This document shows, in pieces, positions 1 to 5,727 of a stretch of DNA of 6,380 bases; position 1 is the first letter of the stretch, and the number at the start of each line of letters is the position of its first letter. This DNA comes from Candidatus Onthocola stercoravium (GTDB lineage: Bacteria > Bacillota_I > Bacilli_A > RF39 > UBA660): assembly GCA_018711775.1 (NCBI GenBank), contig DVHV01000009.1:1-6380 (forward strand). Direction: 5' to 3'. The notes under the pieces were generated by a model that made no database searches, was not told the origin of the DNA, and saw only the letters and a list, made by a program, of their open reading frames with translations. The position numbers and the translations under genes are program-made.

Positions 1-1
1 T

Positions 2-577
2 TATGGAATCGGTGCTAAGACTATTAATAATAATAAAGAATTTATTGATGCTTTAGGTCATTCTCTAAATGGAATAGGTAAGATATTGGTTATGATATTT
101 GCGGTATCAATATTTATTAATATATTTAAGGAATCAAATATCGGTAATGTAATTGCAGCAGCATTTGCAAATATGATTAGTACTTCTAATTTTGGAGGAT
201 TGCCACTTTTGATATTATTGTTTTTGGCAACAGTTATATCATCATTATTTTTACCAAATGCTTTAAATAGTTGGTCGATATTTTCATCAACTGTACCAGC
301 ATTAATGCAAGTTGGTGTGAGTCCAGAATTTAGTCAACTTGTTTATCGTTTAGGGGGATCTGTTGCAATAGGTCTTACACCAGTGTTTGTATATTTTATT
401 GTATATTTAGCATTTATGGAAACTTATAATCAAAGTAATAAGCCAGTAACAATGTTAGAGGCAGTGAAGTATCAAATGCCATTTGCGTTGGTAAGTTTGA
501 TAACTTTCTTAGTGGTTATAGTGGTTTGGTATATCGCTGGTATTCCACTTGGAATTAGTGCTGGAGTTGCTTTATAG
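2..577 (+). CDS. AbgT-family transporter, C-terminal part (5' end outside window)
   Basis: This is a polytopic inner-membrane transporter of the AbgT family, whose studied members move p-aminobenzoyl-glutamate or export sulfonamides. The reading frame is open from position 2, so only the last 191 residues are seen, against about 500 in the family; the TTG at 86 is an internal Leu codon, not a start. Visible family features, numbered in the fragment, are YGIGAKTI (1-8), a helix at about 27-42, a hydrophobic stretch at 67-84, the hairpin-like segment PNALNSW (85-91), GVSPE (105-109), YRLGGS (115-120), TP (126-127) with the following helix, and a final helix at about 161-181. The family motifs are usually close to SASAKW and YRIGDS, so this copy differs at positions linked to transport (see findings). 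The substrate cannot be told. No terminator separates it from ychF 16 bases downstream, so read-through is likely. Confidence 0.75.
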   Translation, partial: YGIGAKTINNNKEFIDALGHSLNGIGKILVMIFAVSIFINIFKESNIGNVIAAAFANMISTSNFGGLPLLILLFLATVISSLFLPNALNSWSIFSSTVPALMQVGVSPEFSQLVYRLGGSVAIGLTPVFVYFIVYLAFMETYNQSNKPVTMLEAVKYQMPFALVSLITFLVVIVVWYIAGIPLGISAGVAL

Positions 578-593
578 TAAGGGGGAATAAATT

Positions 594-1694
594 ATGAGTT
601 TAAAAGCAGGAATTGTTGGACTTCCTAATGTTGGTAAGTCAACATTATTTAATGCAATTACTAAACAAAACATTTTGGCAGCAAATTATCCATTTGCAAC
701 TATTGAACCAAATGTTGGAATAGTATTTGTACCAGATACAAGAGTTGATTATTTAGCAAATTTGTATAAACCTAAAAGTGTTGTACCAACAACATTTGAG
801 TTTACGGATATTGCGGGACTGGTTAAAGGAGCATCTCTTGGTGAAGGTTTGGGAAATAAATTCTTATCTCATATAAGGGAAGTTGATGCAATTGTTGAGG
901 TTGTTAGATGTTTTGATGATGCTAATATAACTCATGTTACAGGTAAAACTGATCCGGTGAGTGATATTGAAATAATTAATATTGAATTAGTGTTAGCTGA
1001 CTGGGATGTTGTTAATAATAGATTAGGTAAGATTGAAAAGAAAGCCGAAACTACAAAAGATAAAGCTGCTCAAGCTGAAGTTGAAGTTTTGAAAAAGTGT
1101 AAAACAAATTTAGAAAATAATGTACCTTTAAGGAGAATTAGTTTTGATGAAGATTCATTAAAAATATTAAAAAACTTTAATTTGTTAACTTTAAAACCAA
1201 TAATATATGTTGCTAATGTCGATGAAGAAGCAATAGTTGTTGGAGATAATGATTATTCATTACAAGTTAAAAATTATGCTGAGGCTGAAGGGGCAGGAGT
1301 TATCGTTATGTGTGCAAAGTTAGAGGCTGATTTGGCGGGCTTGGAAAATGAAGAACGAGATGAATTTTTAGAGTCAGTTGGAATAACTAATAGTGGTTTG
1401 GATAAATTAATATTTGCAACATATAATTTATTAGGACTAGCAACGTTTTTTACAGCTGGCAGTGATGAAGTACGGGCTTGGACATTTAAGCAGGGAATGA
1501 AGGCTCCGGAATGTGCAGGAATAATTCATAGCGATTTTGAAAAAGGATTTATCAAAGCAGAAGTAATGAGTTTTGATGACTTATGTGAATTAGGAGATGA
1601 AAAACGGGTAAAAGAGGCTGGAAAGTTGCGAATTGAAGGTAAAGAGTATATAATTAAAGATGGAGATATATGTTATTTCCGATTTAATGTATAA
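594..1694 (+). CDS. ychF: YchF/OLA1-type redox-regulated ATPase (Obg-related P-loop protein)
   Basis: This is a cytoplasmic, universally conserved TRAFAC-class P-loop protein that binds ribosomes and, in studied members, prefers ATP over GTP. Its 366 residues match the family length. Visible motifs are the P-loop GLPNVGKS (9-16), the switch I segment FATIEPN (34-40) with T36, the Walker B/G3 motif DIAGLVKGAS (72-81), the nucleotide-base motif NVDE (208-211) in place of the NKxD of true GTPases, and CAK (240-242). A charged helical insert lies at about 140-175. The C-terminal TGS-like domain (about 283-366) shows the typical TFFTAG, EVRAW, GMKAPECAGIIHSDFEKGFI and final DGDICYFRFNV. The ATG is preceded by TAAGGGGG at 578-585. 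Only 21 bases separate it from the next gene, which suggests an operon. Family assignment is very secure; the cellular role stays general (translation or stress). Confidence 0.97.
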   Translation: MSLKAGIVGLPNVGKSTLFNAITKQNILAANYPFATIEPNVGIVFVPDTRVDYLANLYKPKSVVPTTFEFTDIAGLVKGASLGEGLGNKFLSHIREVDAIVEVVRCFDDANITHVTGKTDPVSDIEIINIELVLADWDVVNNRLGKIEKKAETTKDKAAQAEVEVLKKCKTNLENNVPLRRISFDEDSLKILKNFNLLTLKPIIYVANVDEEAIVVGDNDYSLQVKNYAEAEGAGVIVMCAKLEADLAGLENEERDEFLESVGITNSGLDKLIFATYNLLGLATFFTAGSDEVRAWTFKQGMKAPECAGIIHSDFEKGFIKAEVMSFDDLCELGDEKRVKEAGKLRIEGKEYIIKDGDICYFRFNV

Positions 1695-1715
1695 TATAAT
1701 TAAAAGGAGGTCTAT

Positions 1716-2360
1716 ATGAAAGACAATTTGATAAGTAAAACATTTTTATGGATGTGTTTTGGCTTATTAGTAACGTTCATAACTGGTTATTTTGTAGCTC
1801 ATAGCGAAGTTATGCTTGAAAATATTTACGGAGGATGGGGTTACTGGGTATTTGTTATTGTTGAATTACTACTTGTAATAGTATTATCTGCTATAGTAAT
1901 GAAAATGAAACCTGCAACAGCAAAAGTATGCTTCTTGCTTTATTCATTTGTTAGTGGTCTTACTTTTGCATCAATATTCGTGTTTTATGCAATTGATTCA
2001 ATAATGTTAATATTCTTAGTTTCTGCAATAATATTTGCAATTATGGCAATAATTGGTTATACAACAAAAATTGATTTAACTAAAATGGGAACTTATTTGT
2101 TTTTTGCTTTAATTGCAGTTTTAATTGTTGCATTAATCAATATATTCCTTAATAGCTCAATGGTAACAATGATTGTGTCTATTGTATGTGTGATAATCTT
2201 TATTGGTATTACAGCATATGATGTACAAAAAATTAAAATGCTAGAAAACAGCGGCTTACCAAAAGAAAATTTAGCAATTTATGGAGCATTAGATCTATAT
2301 TTAGATTACATTAATTTATTTCTTCATTTGCTACAATTGTTTGGAAGAAGTAATGATTAG
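1716..2360 (+). CDS. Bax inhibitor-1/YccA (YetJ-like) multipass membrane protein
   Basis: This is a member of the BI-1/TMBIM family; the structurally known bacterial relative, B. subtilis YetJ, is a pH-sensitive calcium-leak protein. The 214 residues equal the YetJ length. About seven membrane segments can be drawn (roughly 8-28, 43-63, 70-92, 96-115, 126-145, 149-167, 186-206). Signature stretches are SGLTFASIF (80-88), the GYTTKIDLTKMG block (114-125), GITAYDVQKIK (164-174) and LYLDYINLFLHLLQLFG (194-210). D169 in TAYD and D197 in LYLD correspond to the aspartate pair reported as the pH sensor in YetJ (D171 and D195), so the key residues are kept. The start has a perfect AAAAGGAGG (1702-1710) five bases upstream. 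Its stop is 8 bases from the RDD gene, so the two are surely translated from one message. The physiological role in this organism is inferred only. Confidence 0.93.
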   Translation: MKDNLISKTFLWMCFGLLVTFITGYFVAHSEVMLENIYGGWGYWVFVIVELLLVIVLSAIVMKMKPATAKVCFLLYSFVSGLTFASIFVFYAIDSIMLIFLVSAIIFAIMAIIGYTTKIDLTKMGTYLFFALIAVLIVALINIFLNSSMVTMIVSIVCVIIFIGITAYDVQKIKMLENSGLPKENLAIYGALDLYLDYINLFLHLLQLFGRSND

Positions 2361-2368
2361 AGGTTAAT

Positions 2369-3142
2369 ATGGATATAGTTTTAAAAAGAGTAATGGCCTA
2401 TATAATCGATGTATTGATATTTTCGATAGTGCTTACACCAATAATTAATTGGAGTGTAATCAATCCTTATGTTGATGAATATACAGAAAATTATTCTGAA
2501 TATACTGAACTTGTAGAACAAGCTAATGCTGGAGAGATTGATACTGAAACTGATGAATATAAAGATAAGATTGTTGATTTAAATTATAATATTAACAAAT
2601 ATAAAGTAATTAGTAGTAGTATTTCAGTAGTTGGTTTTCTATTATATTTTGCAGTATTACAATGGGCATTAAAGGGCCAAACTATTGGTAAGAAGATAAT
2701 GAAAATAAGAGTAGTTGCTAATAATGAAGATAAAAAACTTAATGTTGGTAATTATATACTTCGTTCATTAATATTAAATAATATTATATTTTCAATAATT
2801 TTAATTATAGGTGTGTATATCTTTAAGGCACCAGGATATTATACTTTATCAATGGTTGTTAGTTATTTACAATTATTAGTTATGTCTTTAATTATGTTAA
2901 TGGTAGTTCTTCGCAAAGACTATAGAGGTTTACATGATTTTGTGGCTGGGACGAAAGTTATTGATTTAGCTGTTCCAGTTCAAGATGAGACTTCTTTAGA
3001 AAAAGAAGAAGTGGAAGAAAAACAAGTAATTGAAGTTAAAGAATATGTTAAAGATGAAGATGAAAAGAAAGTATCAACTAATAATAAAAATAAAAAGAAA
3101 AAATCAAATAATAAGGGAAAATCTAAGAAAGAAAAGAAATAA
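2369..3142 (+). CDS. RDD-family membrane protein with acidic outer loop and lysine-rich tail
   Basis: RDD proteins are small integral membrane proteins of mostly unknown function; some have been linked to ion/proton exchange. The family is shown by R7 and D14 in the first helix (VLKRVMAYIIDVLIF), KGQTIGKKIMKIRVV (102-116) and RGLHDFVAGTKVI (186-198). Four hydrophobic helices are visible at about 9-30, 82-101, 130-151 and 159-181. Between the first two is an unusually long, Glu/Asp/Tyr-rich loop (31-80), probably outside the cell. After the RDD domain comes a hydrophilic tail: an acidic stretch (206-232), then 233-257 with 13 lysines out of 25 residues. By the positive-inside rule the tail is cytoplasmic; what it binds is unknown. 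The ATG follows the BI-1 stop by 8 bases, with AGAGG at 2359-2363 as a modest ribosome site. Transcription seems to end just after it. Confidence 0.88.
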   Translation: MDIVLKRVMAYIIDVLIFSIVLTPIINWSVINPYVDEYTENYSEYTELVEQANAGEIDTETDEYKDKIVDLNYNINKYKVISSSISVVGFLLYFAVLQWALKGQTIGKKIMKIRVVANNEDKKLNVGNYILRSLILNNIIFSIILIIGVYIFKAPGYYTLSMVVSYLQLLVMSLIMLMVVLRKDYRGLHDFVAGTKVIDLAVPVQDETSLEKEEVEEKQVIEVKEYVKDEDEKKVSTNNKNKKKKSNNKGKSKKEKK

Positions 3143-3160
3143 ACTTTTCTTTTTTTCTTT
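3125..3160 (+). terminator. Weak AT-rich intrinsic terminator after the RDD gene
   Basis: AAGAAAGAAAAG (3125-3136) can pair with CTTTTCTTTTTT (3144-3155) around a 7-base loop that contains the TAA stop; one pair is G-U. A run of T with one C follows to 3160. The upstream arm is made of the last lysine codons of the RDD gene. The stem is nearly all A-T, so termination may be partial. Confidence 0.45.
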
Positions 3161-3186
3161 ACCAATAATAATTTAAGTAGTAAAAT
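3158..3186 (+). promoter_or_regulatory. Candidate promoter for the FtsX-like gene
   Basis: TTTACC (3158-3163) and TAAAAT (3181-3186) are 17 bases apart, resembling a sigma-70/sigma-A promoter with a weak -35. It lies in the 72-base gap after the terminator, and would start transcription near 3193, just before the ribosome site AAAGGGG (3198-3204). In such AT-rich DNA chance matches are common. Confidence 0.35.
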
Positions 3187-3214
3187 TAAATTAGGATAAA
3201 GGGGTAAATGAGTT

Positions 3215-4081
3215 ATGTTTATTAAAACTTTTTTGAAAAAAAATACAACTCGTCAATATATTAAAAAAGTTTTTTGGTTAGTAATTATAACGTGTGTTGC
3301 TAATCTTATATTTCTTTTGGTGTGGAATTTTTATAAAATTGATTTAAATAAAAAGTTTGATAATATGTATTTGTCTTTTTATGTATCAGCAGATATGGAT
3401 ATTTATAATCAAATTGCTAATGTTGATAATGTTAATGATTTAATCATTACCCTTTATTATCATTATAATGAATTTGATTTTTCTATAATTGGAGATACTA
3501 AGTATAACTTAAAATATAATGAAATAATTATTGATTATAATATGGATTATGATATTGGAGATATATTTGTATTTGAAGATTATAGACAAAAATTTATTTT
3601 GAAAGACAAGTTAAAAAATATTGAAGATAATATATATATGAATAAAAATGCTATATATGATATGGCAATAGATTTGCAAGAACAAATAGCTTATAATGTT
3701 TATGTTGATGATTGGACTCAATTACAATTAATTATTGATCAAATAGATGTTATCAGTGGTTATGAAGTTAATAATTATGTGTTGGCTTTTAAAGATATAA
3801 ATAATTATGACATGGATGTTAATATTGTTTTAGAAAGTAATTTTGTTATTATTTATAATGTTGTAAGAGTTGTAGTTTATGCTATTTTGATAATATATTT
3901 AATTTATTTATTATGTGGTATTTATGCAGAAGAAACTAAGAACAATTATTTATATTATATTTTAGGTTTTCCTAAATCAAAAATTCATGTACTTGCTTTA
4001 GTAAAAATGTTAATAGTAACTATTGTTACTTTAATTTTGTTGACATTGGCTATGTCGTTTTTTGGCTTTTTAAGTAATTGA
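3215..4081 (+). CDS. Membrane protein resembling a shortened FtsX/MacB-type permease (function unknown)
   Basis: I do not recognise this protein with certainty. It has 288 residues: a basic N-terminus with a helix at about 19-38, a large hydrophilic domain (about 43-208) rich in Asn, Asp, Tyr and Ile and probably outside the cell, then helices at about 210-234 and 258-284. The short cytoplasmic loop between the last two, EETKNNYLYYILGFPKSKI (239-257), resembles the FtsX-family loop where a charged segment leads to a LGxxxxQI-like motif before the next helix. FtsX/MacB permeases normally have a fourth helix; it is absent here, and no ATPase gene is next to it. ATG 3215 is chosen because AAAGGGG (3198-3204) is 10 bases upstream; an ATG at 3208 is out of frame and stops after five codons. 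It is the only gene here ending in TGA. It could instead be a lineage-specific protein or the partner of the next gene. Confidence 0.8.
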   Translation: MFIKTFLKKNTTRQYIKKVFWLVIITCVANLIFLLVWNFYKIDLNKKFDNMYLSFYVSADMDIYNQIANVDNVNDLIITLYYHYNEFDFSIIGDTKYNLKYNEIIIDYNMDYDIGDIFVFEDYRQKFILKDKLKNIEDNIYMNKNAIYDMAIDLQEQIAYNVYVDDWTQLQLIIDQIDVISGYEVNNYVLAFKDINNYDMDVNIVLESNFVIIYNVVRVVVYAILIIYLIYLLCGIYAEETKNNYLYYILGFPKSKIHVLALVKMLIVTIVTLILLTLAMSFFGFLSN

Positions 4082-4104
4082 CAAATTGTGATTAATATTA
4101 TACT
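4078..4104 (+). promoter_or_regulatory. Candidate promoter for the acyltransferase gene
   Basis: A consensus TTGACA (4078-4083), overlapping the TGA stop of the preceding gene, is followed after 15 bases by TATACT (4099-4104). The spacer is two bases shorter than ideal. An alternative pair is TTGTGA (4086-4091) and TATAGT (4110-4115) with an 18-base spacer. Either would give the acyltransferase gene its own start. Confidence 0.4.
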
Positions 4105-4125
4105 ATTGTTATAGTAGTGATACTA
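4101..4125. repeat. Short overlapping palindromes before the acyltransferase gene
   Basis: TACTAT (4101-4106) and ATAGTA (4111-4116) form a perfect inverted repeat around TGTT. TAGTA (4112-4116) pairs again with TACTA (4121-4125) around GTGA. The repeats lie between the candidate promoter and the ribosome site AGGAAGGG (4125-4132). They could be an operator or a small mRNA hairpin, or chance in AT-rich DNA. Confidence 0.3.
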
Positions 4126-4137
4126 GGAAGGGATAAT

Positions 4138-5298
4138 ATGAAAAGTTCAAAGATAACAACTATTGGGTTATGGAGTTTTATTTTTGTGGTAGCCATTGCT
4201 TTAGGAAACCTTAATATAATTGTATGGAGTAATACTGGTGAGAATTTAGTTTTTATTGGTGGTAGTGTTTTAGCATTTTTTATGTTTTTAGCAGGTTATT
4301 TTTTAATGGCTCATTATAAAAAAAGTAAGGAGAATAATAAAAGAAAAGAAGAATCTCCCTCTATACAAGCTTGGAAATATGCTGGAGGTAGATTTAAAGT
4401 TTTATATCCTGTGTTATTTATTGGAGTTTTATTAGCATTTATAGTTCGTAATGCAATTAATGGTACAAAAATTACACAAATATTTGGGGTGTTTATGGAT
4501 TCTATTTGGGAATTTTTGGGAATTTCACAAATTGGAGCAGTAGGACTTTTAGAATTAAAGTCAATTACATTTGATACAACTTTAGGTGTGTCGCAATTGT
4601 GGAATGGTCCACTTTGGTATATTTCAGCATTAATTATTGCTAGTTTAATTTTATATTATATTGTTTCTAAAAGTGAGGATTTTTTTACAGGCTTTTTTGC
4701 TCCGGTATTTGTAATTATAACTTATGCTAGTGCTGGTTTAACTGATTTTGGTTGGGATAGAACAATGGTAAATACAATAGGGTTTCCAAATGGACTTGCT
4801 AGAGTTATGGCGGGCATGTGTTTGGGAATGCTTATGTATTATATTGTTGAATATTTTAGAAAGAAAAAATTTAGTGAAGTTATGACAATGGCATTTAGTT
4901 TGTTGCATATAGGCATAGCAATTTTCTTGCTTTATACAATTTATGCTGGAATTACTTGGAGTGAGTTTACTAATGGAATTATATTATATGTTTTTTGTAT
5001 AGTTTTACTTACTAATAAAGATTATATTTCTGTTCTTTATAATAAAAGTAATATATGTGCTTTTTTAGGAAAGCTTTCATTATATTATTATGCTATTCAT
5101 ATTGTATTTGTATATTTACTAGCTTATTTGTTCCCAGAAATGAGTTATCATGCTAGTATTTTGTTTAATATATTGTTTACAACTTGTGTTGCATTTATAG
5201 TTATGTGTGTTGATGAATATATAATTACTCCATTATTTAGAAAAGAAAAATTGGAAGAAAAGAAAATAAGTCGAAGGAAAACTGTTAAAGCAACTTAA
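4138..5298 (+). CDS. Acyltransferase-3 family membrane protein, N-terminal catalytic motif apparently degenerate
   Basis: Acyltransferase-3 proteins use about ten membrane helices to transfer acyl groups, often acetyl, onto cell-surface sugars such as peptidoglycan, polysaccharide or lipid glycans. The 386-residue protein shows the family layout: FFMFLAGYFLMAHYKKS (47-63), GGRFKVLYPVLF (83-94), a LWNGPLWYISALI segment (154-166), ARVMAGMCLG (221-230) and LGKLSLYYYAIHIVFVY (310-326), with a basic cytoplasmic tail after 366. The first helix (8-29) carries no histidine: where relatives have R/K-x10-H, here S13 and N24 align (IALGNL). ATG 4138 is chosen over an in-frame GTG at 4117 because AGGAAGGG (4125-4132) stands five bases before it. 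No glycosyltransferase or SGNH domain is nearby, so the substrate is unknown. It may act with the FtsX-like gene 56 bases upstream, but only proximity suggests that. Confidence 0.85.
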   Translation: MKSSKITTIGLWSFIFVVAIALGNLNIIVWSNTGENLVFIGGSVLAFFMFLAGYFLMAHYKKSKENNKRKEESPSIQAWKYAGGRFKVLYPVLFIGVLLAFIVRNAINGTKITQIFGVFMDSIWEFLGISQIGAVGLLELKSITFDTTLGVSQLWNGPLWYISALIIASLILYYIVSKSEDFFTGFFAPVFVIITYASAGLTDFGWDRTMVNTIGFPNGLARVMAGMCLGMLMYYIVEYFRKKKFSEVMTMAFSLLHIGIAIFLLYTIYAGITWSEFTNGIILYVFCIVLLTNKDYISVLYNKSNICAFLGKLSLYYYAIHIVFVYLLAYLFPEMSYHASILFNILFTTCVAFIVMCVDEYIITPLFRKEKLEEKKISRRKTVKAT

Positions 5299-5310
5299 TG
5301 TTGCTTTTTT
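5287..5310 (+). terminator. Intrinsic terminator after the acyltransferase gene
   Basis: AAAGCAAC (5287-5294) pairs perfectly with GTTGCTTT (5300-5307) around the five-base loop TTAAT, and six T residues (5305-5310) follow the GC-containing stem. The upstream arm is the last codons of the acyltransferase (Lys-Ala-Thr) and the TAA stop lies in the loop. It isolates the rpsF operon from upstream transcription. Confidence 0.85.
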
Positions 5311-5333
5311 CTATGGAAATCTAAGTAAATTTC

Positions 5334-5362
5334 TTGAATTTAAAACATATATTTGTTATAAT
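5334..5362 (+). promoter_or_regulatory. Extended -10 sigma-A promoter of the rpsF operon
   Basis: TTGAAT (5334-5339) and a perfect TATAAT (5357-5362) are separated by 17 bases. TG at 5354-5355 gives the extended -10 form TGTTATAAT. Transcription should start at about 5369-5370, making a leader of about 65 bases before rpsF. It is the best promoter in the window, fitting a ribosomal protein operon. Confidence 0.85.
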
Positions 5363-5383
5363 ACTTGCGAGTAAAGGAAATTA

Positions 5384-5423
5384 CTCCTTGCTTCTTCGGA
5401 AGCCGAGATAGACCATAAGGAGG
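5384..5423 (+). promoter_or_regulatory. S6:S18-type autoregulatory leader RNA sequestering the rpsF ribosome site
   Basis: CTCCTT (5384-5389) pairs fully with AAGGAG (5417-5422), which is the Shine-Dalgarno of rpsF. Inside this stem is a hairpin (G)CTTC-TTCG-GAAG(C) at 5390-5403 with the very stable UUCG loop, followed by CCG (5403-5405) and AGATAGACCAT as a large one-sided bulge. A stem with a bulged CCG next to an apical hairpin before rpsF is the known S6:S18-binding leader, which imitates the site of these proteins on 16S rRNA. I infer that excess S6:S18 stabilises the stem and lowers translation. The match rests on the structure I can draw, not on a covariance search. Confidence 0.75.
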
Positions 5424-5434
5424 TGGAATGAAAG

Positions 5435-5725
5435 ATGACTAAATATGAAATTATGTTTATAGTTAAAGCAACTATGGAAGAAGATGCAATTAAGAAAACT
5501 AGTGAAGATGTTCAAAAACTTATAAACAAGAAACCATCAAAAGTTATCGAATTCAAAGAAATGGGTAGAAAAAAGCTTGCTTATCCTATTAAAAAGGAAG
5601 TTAGCGGTTATTACTTTGTGATGACTGTAGAAGCTGATCATGAAACTATTGCTGAATTTGATCGTAAAGTTTCTATTAATGAAAATATTTTAAGACATTT
5701 AATTATCAAAGTAGAAGGAGAATAA
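5435..5725 (+). CDS. rpsF: 30S ribosomal protein S6
   Basis: S6 is a 30S protein that binds 16S rRNA in the platform as a heterodimer with S18. The 96 residues match the bacterial length. The opening MTKYEIMFIVKATMEEDAI, the central EFKEMGRKKLAYPIKKEVSGYYF (residues 39-61) and the closing NENILRHLIIKVE are typical of the single ferredoxin-like domain. The ribosome site AAGGAGG (5417-5423) lies 11 bases before ATG 5435, longer than for other genes here; an out-of-frame ATG at 5428 is closer but encodes only four codons. It is the first gene of an operon with ssb and rpsR, and its translation is probably controlled by the leader hairpin. No acidic C-terminal extension such as the glutamate tail of E. 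coli S6 is present. Confidence 0.97.
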   Translation: MTKYEIMFIVKATMEEDAIKKTSEDVQKLINKKPSKVIEFKEMGRKKLAYPIKKEVSGYYFVMTVEADHETIAEFDRKVSINENILRHLIIKVEGE

Positions 5726-5727
5726 TT

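Noticed and set aside
86..88. TTG as the start of the first gene
   Set aside because: The frame is open to position 2 and the upstream residues (YGIGAKTI...) match the AbgT family, so it is an internal leucine.
1690..1700. Two overlapping TATAAT matches at the ychF end as a promoter for the BI-1 gene
   Set aside because: No acceptable -35 lies 16-18 bases upstream, and such matches are frequent in DNA this AT-rich.
2980..3165. Open frame on the - strand (61 codons, Phe/Ser/Leu rich)
   Set aside because: It is the antisense of the Lys/Glu-rich RDD tail and terminator; its composition mirrors AAA/GAA codons and it has no ribosome site or family resemblance.
4079..4081. TGA as tryptophan (Mycoplasma code) extending the FtsX-like protein
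   Set aside because: Read-through would add only 11 codons of non-hydrophobic-helix sequence, all other tryptophans are TGG, and no in-frame TGA occurs in the conserved genes.
4117..4119. GTG as the start of the acyltransferase
   Set aside because: ATG 4138 has AGGAAGGG five bases upstream, while GTG 4117 has no ribosome site and lies in the palindrome cluster.
5299..5434. A small gene in the gap before rpsF
   Set aside because: The gap is fully explained by terminator, promoter and structured leader; no ORF with a ribosome site is present apart from the four-codon overlap at 5428.
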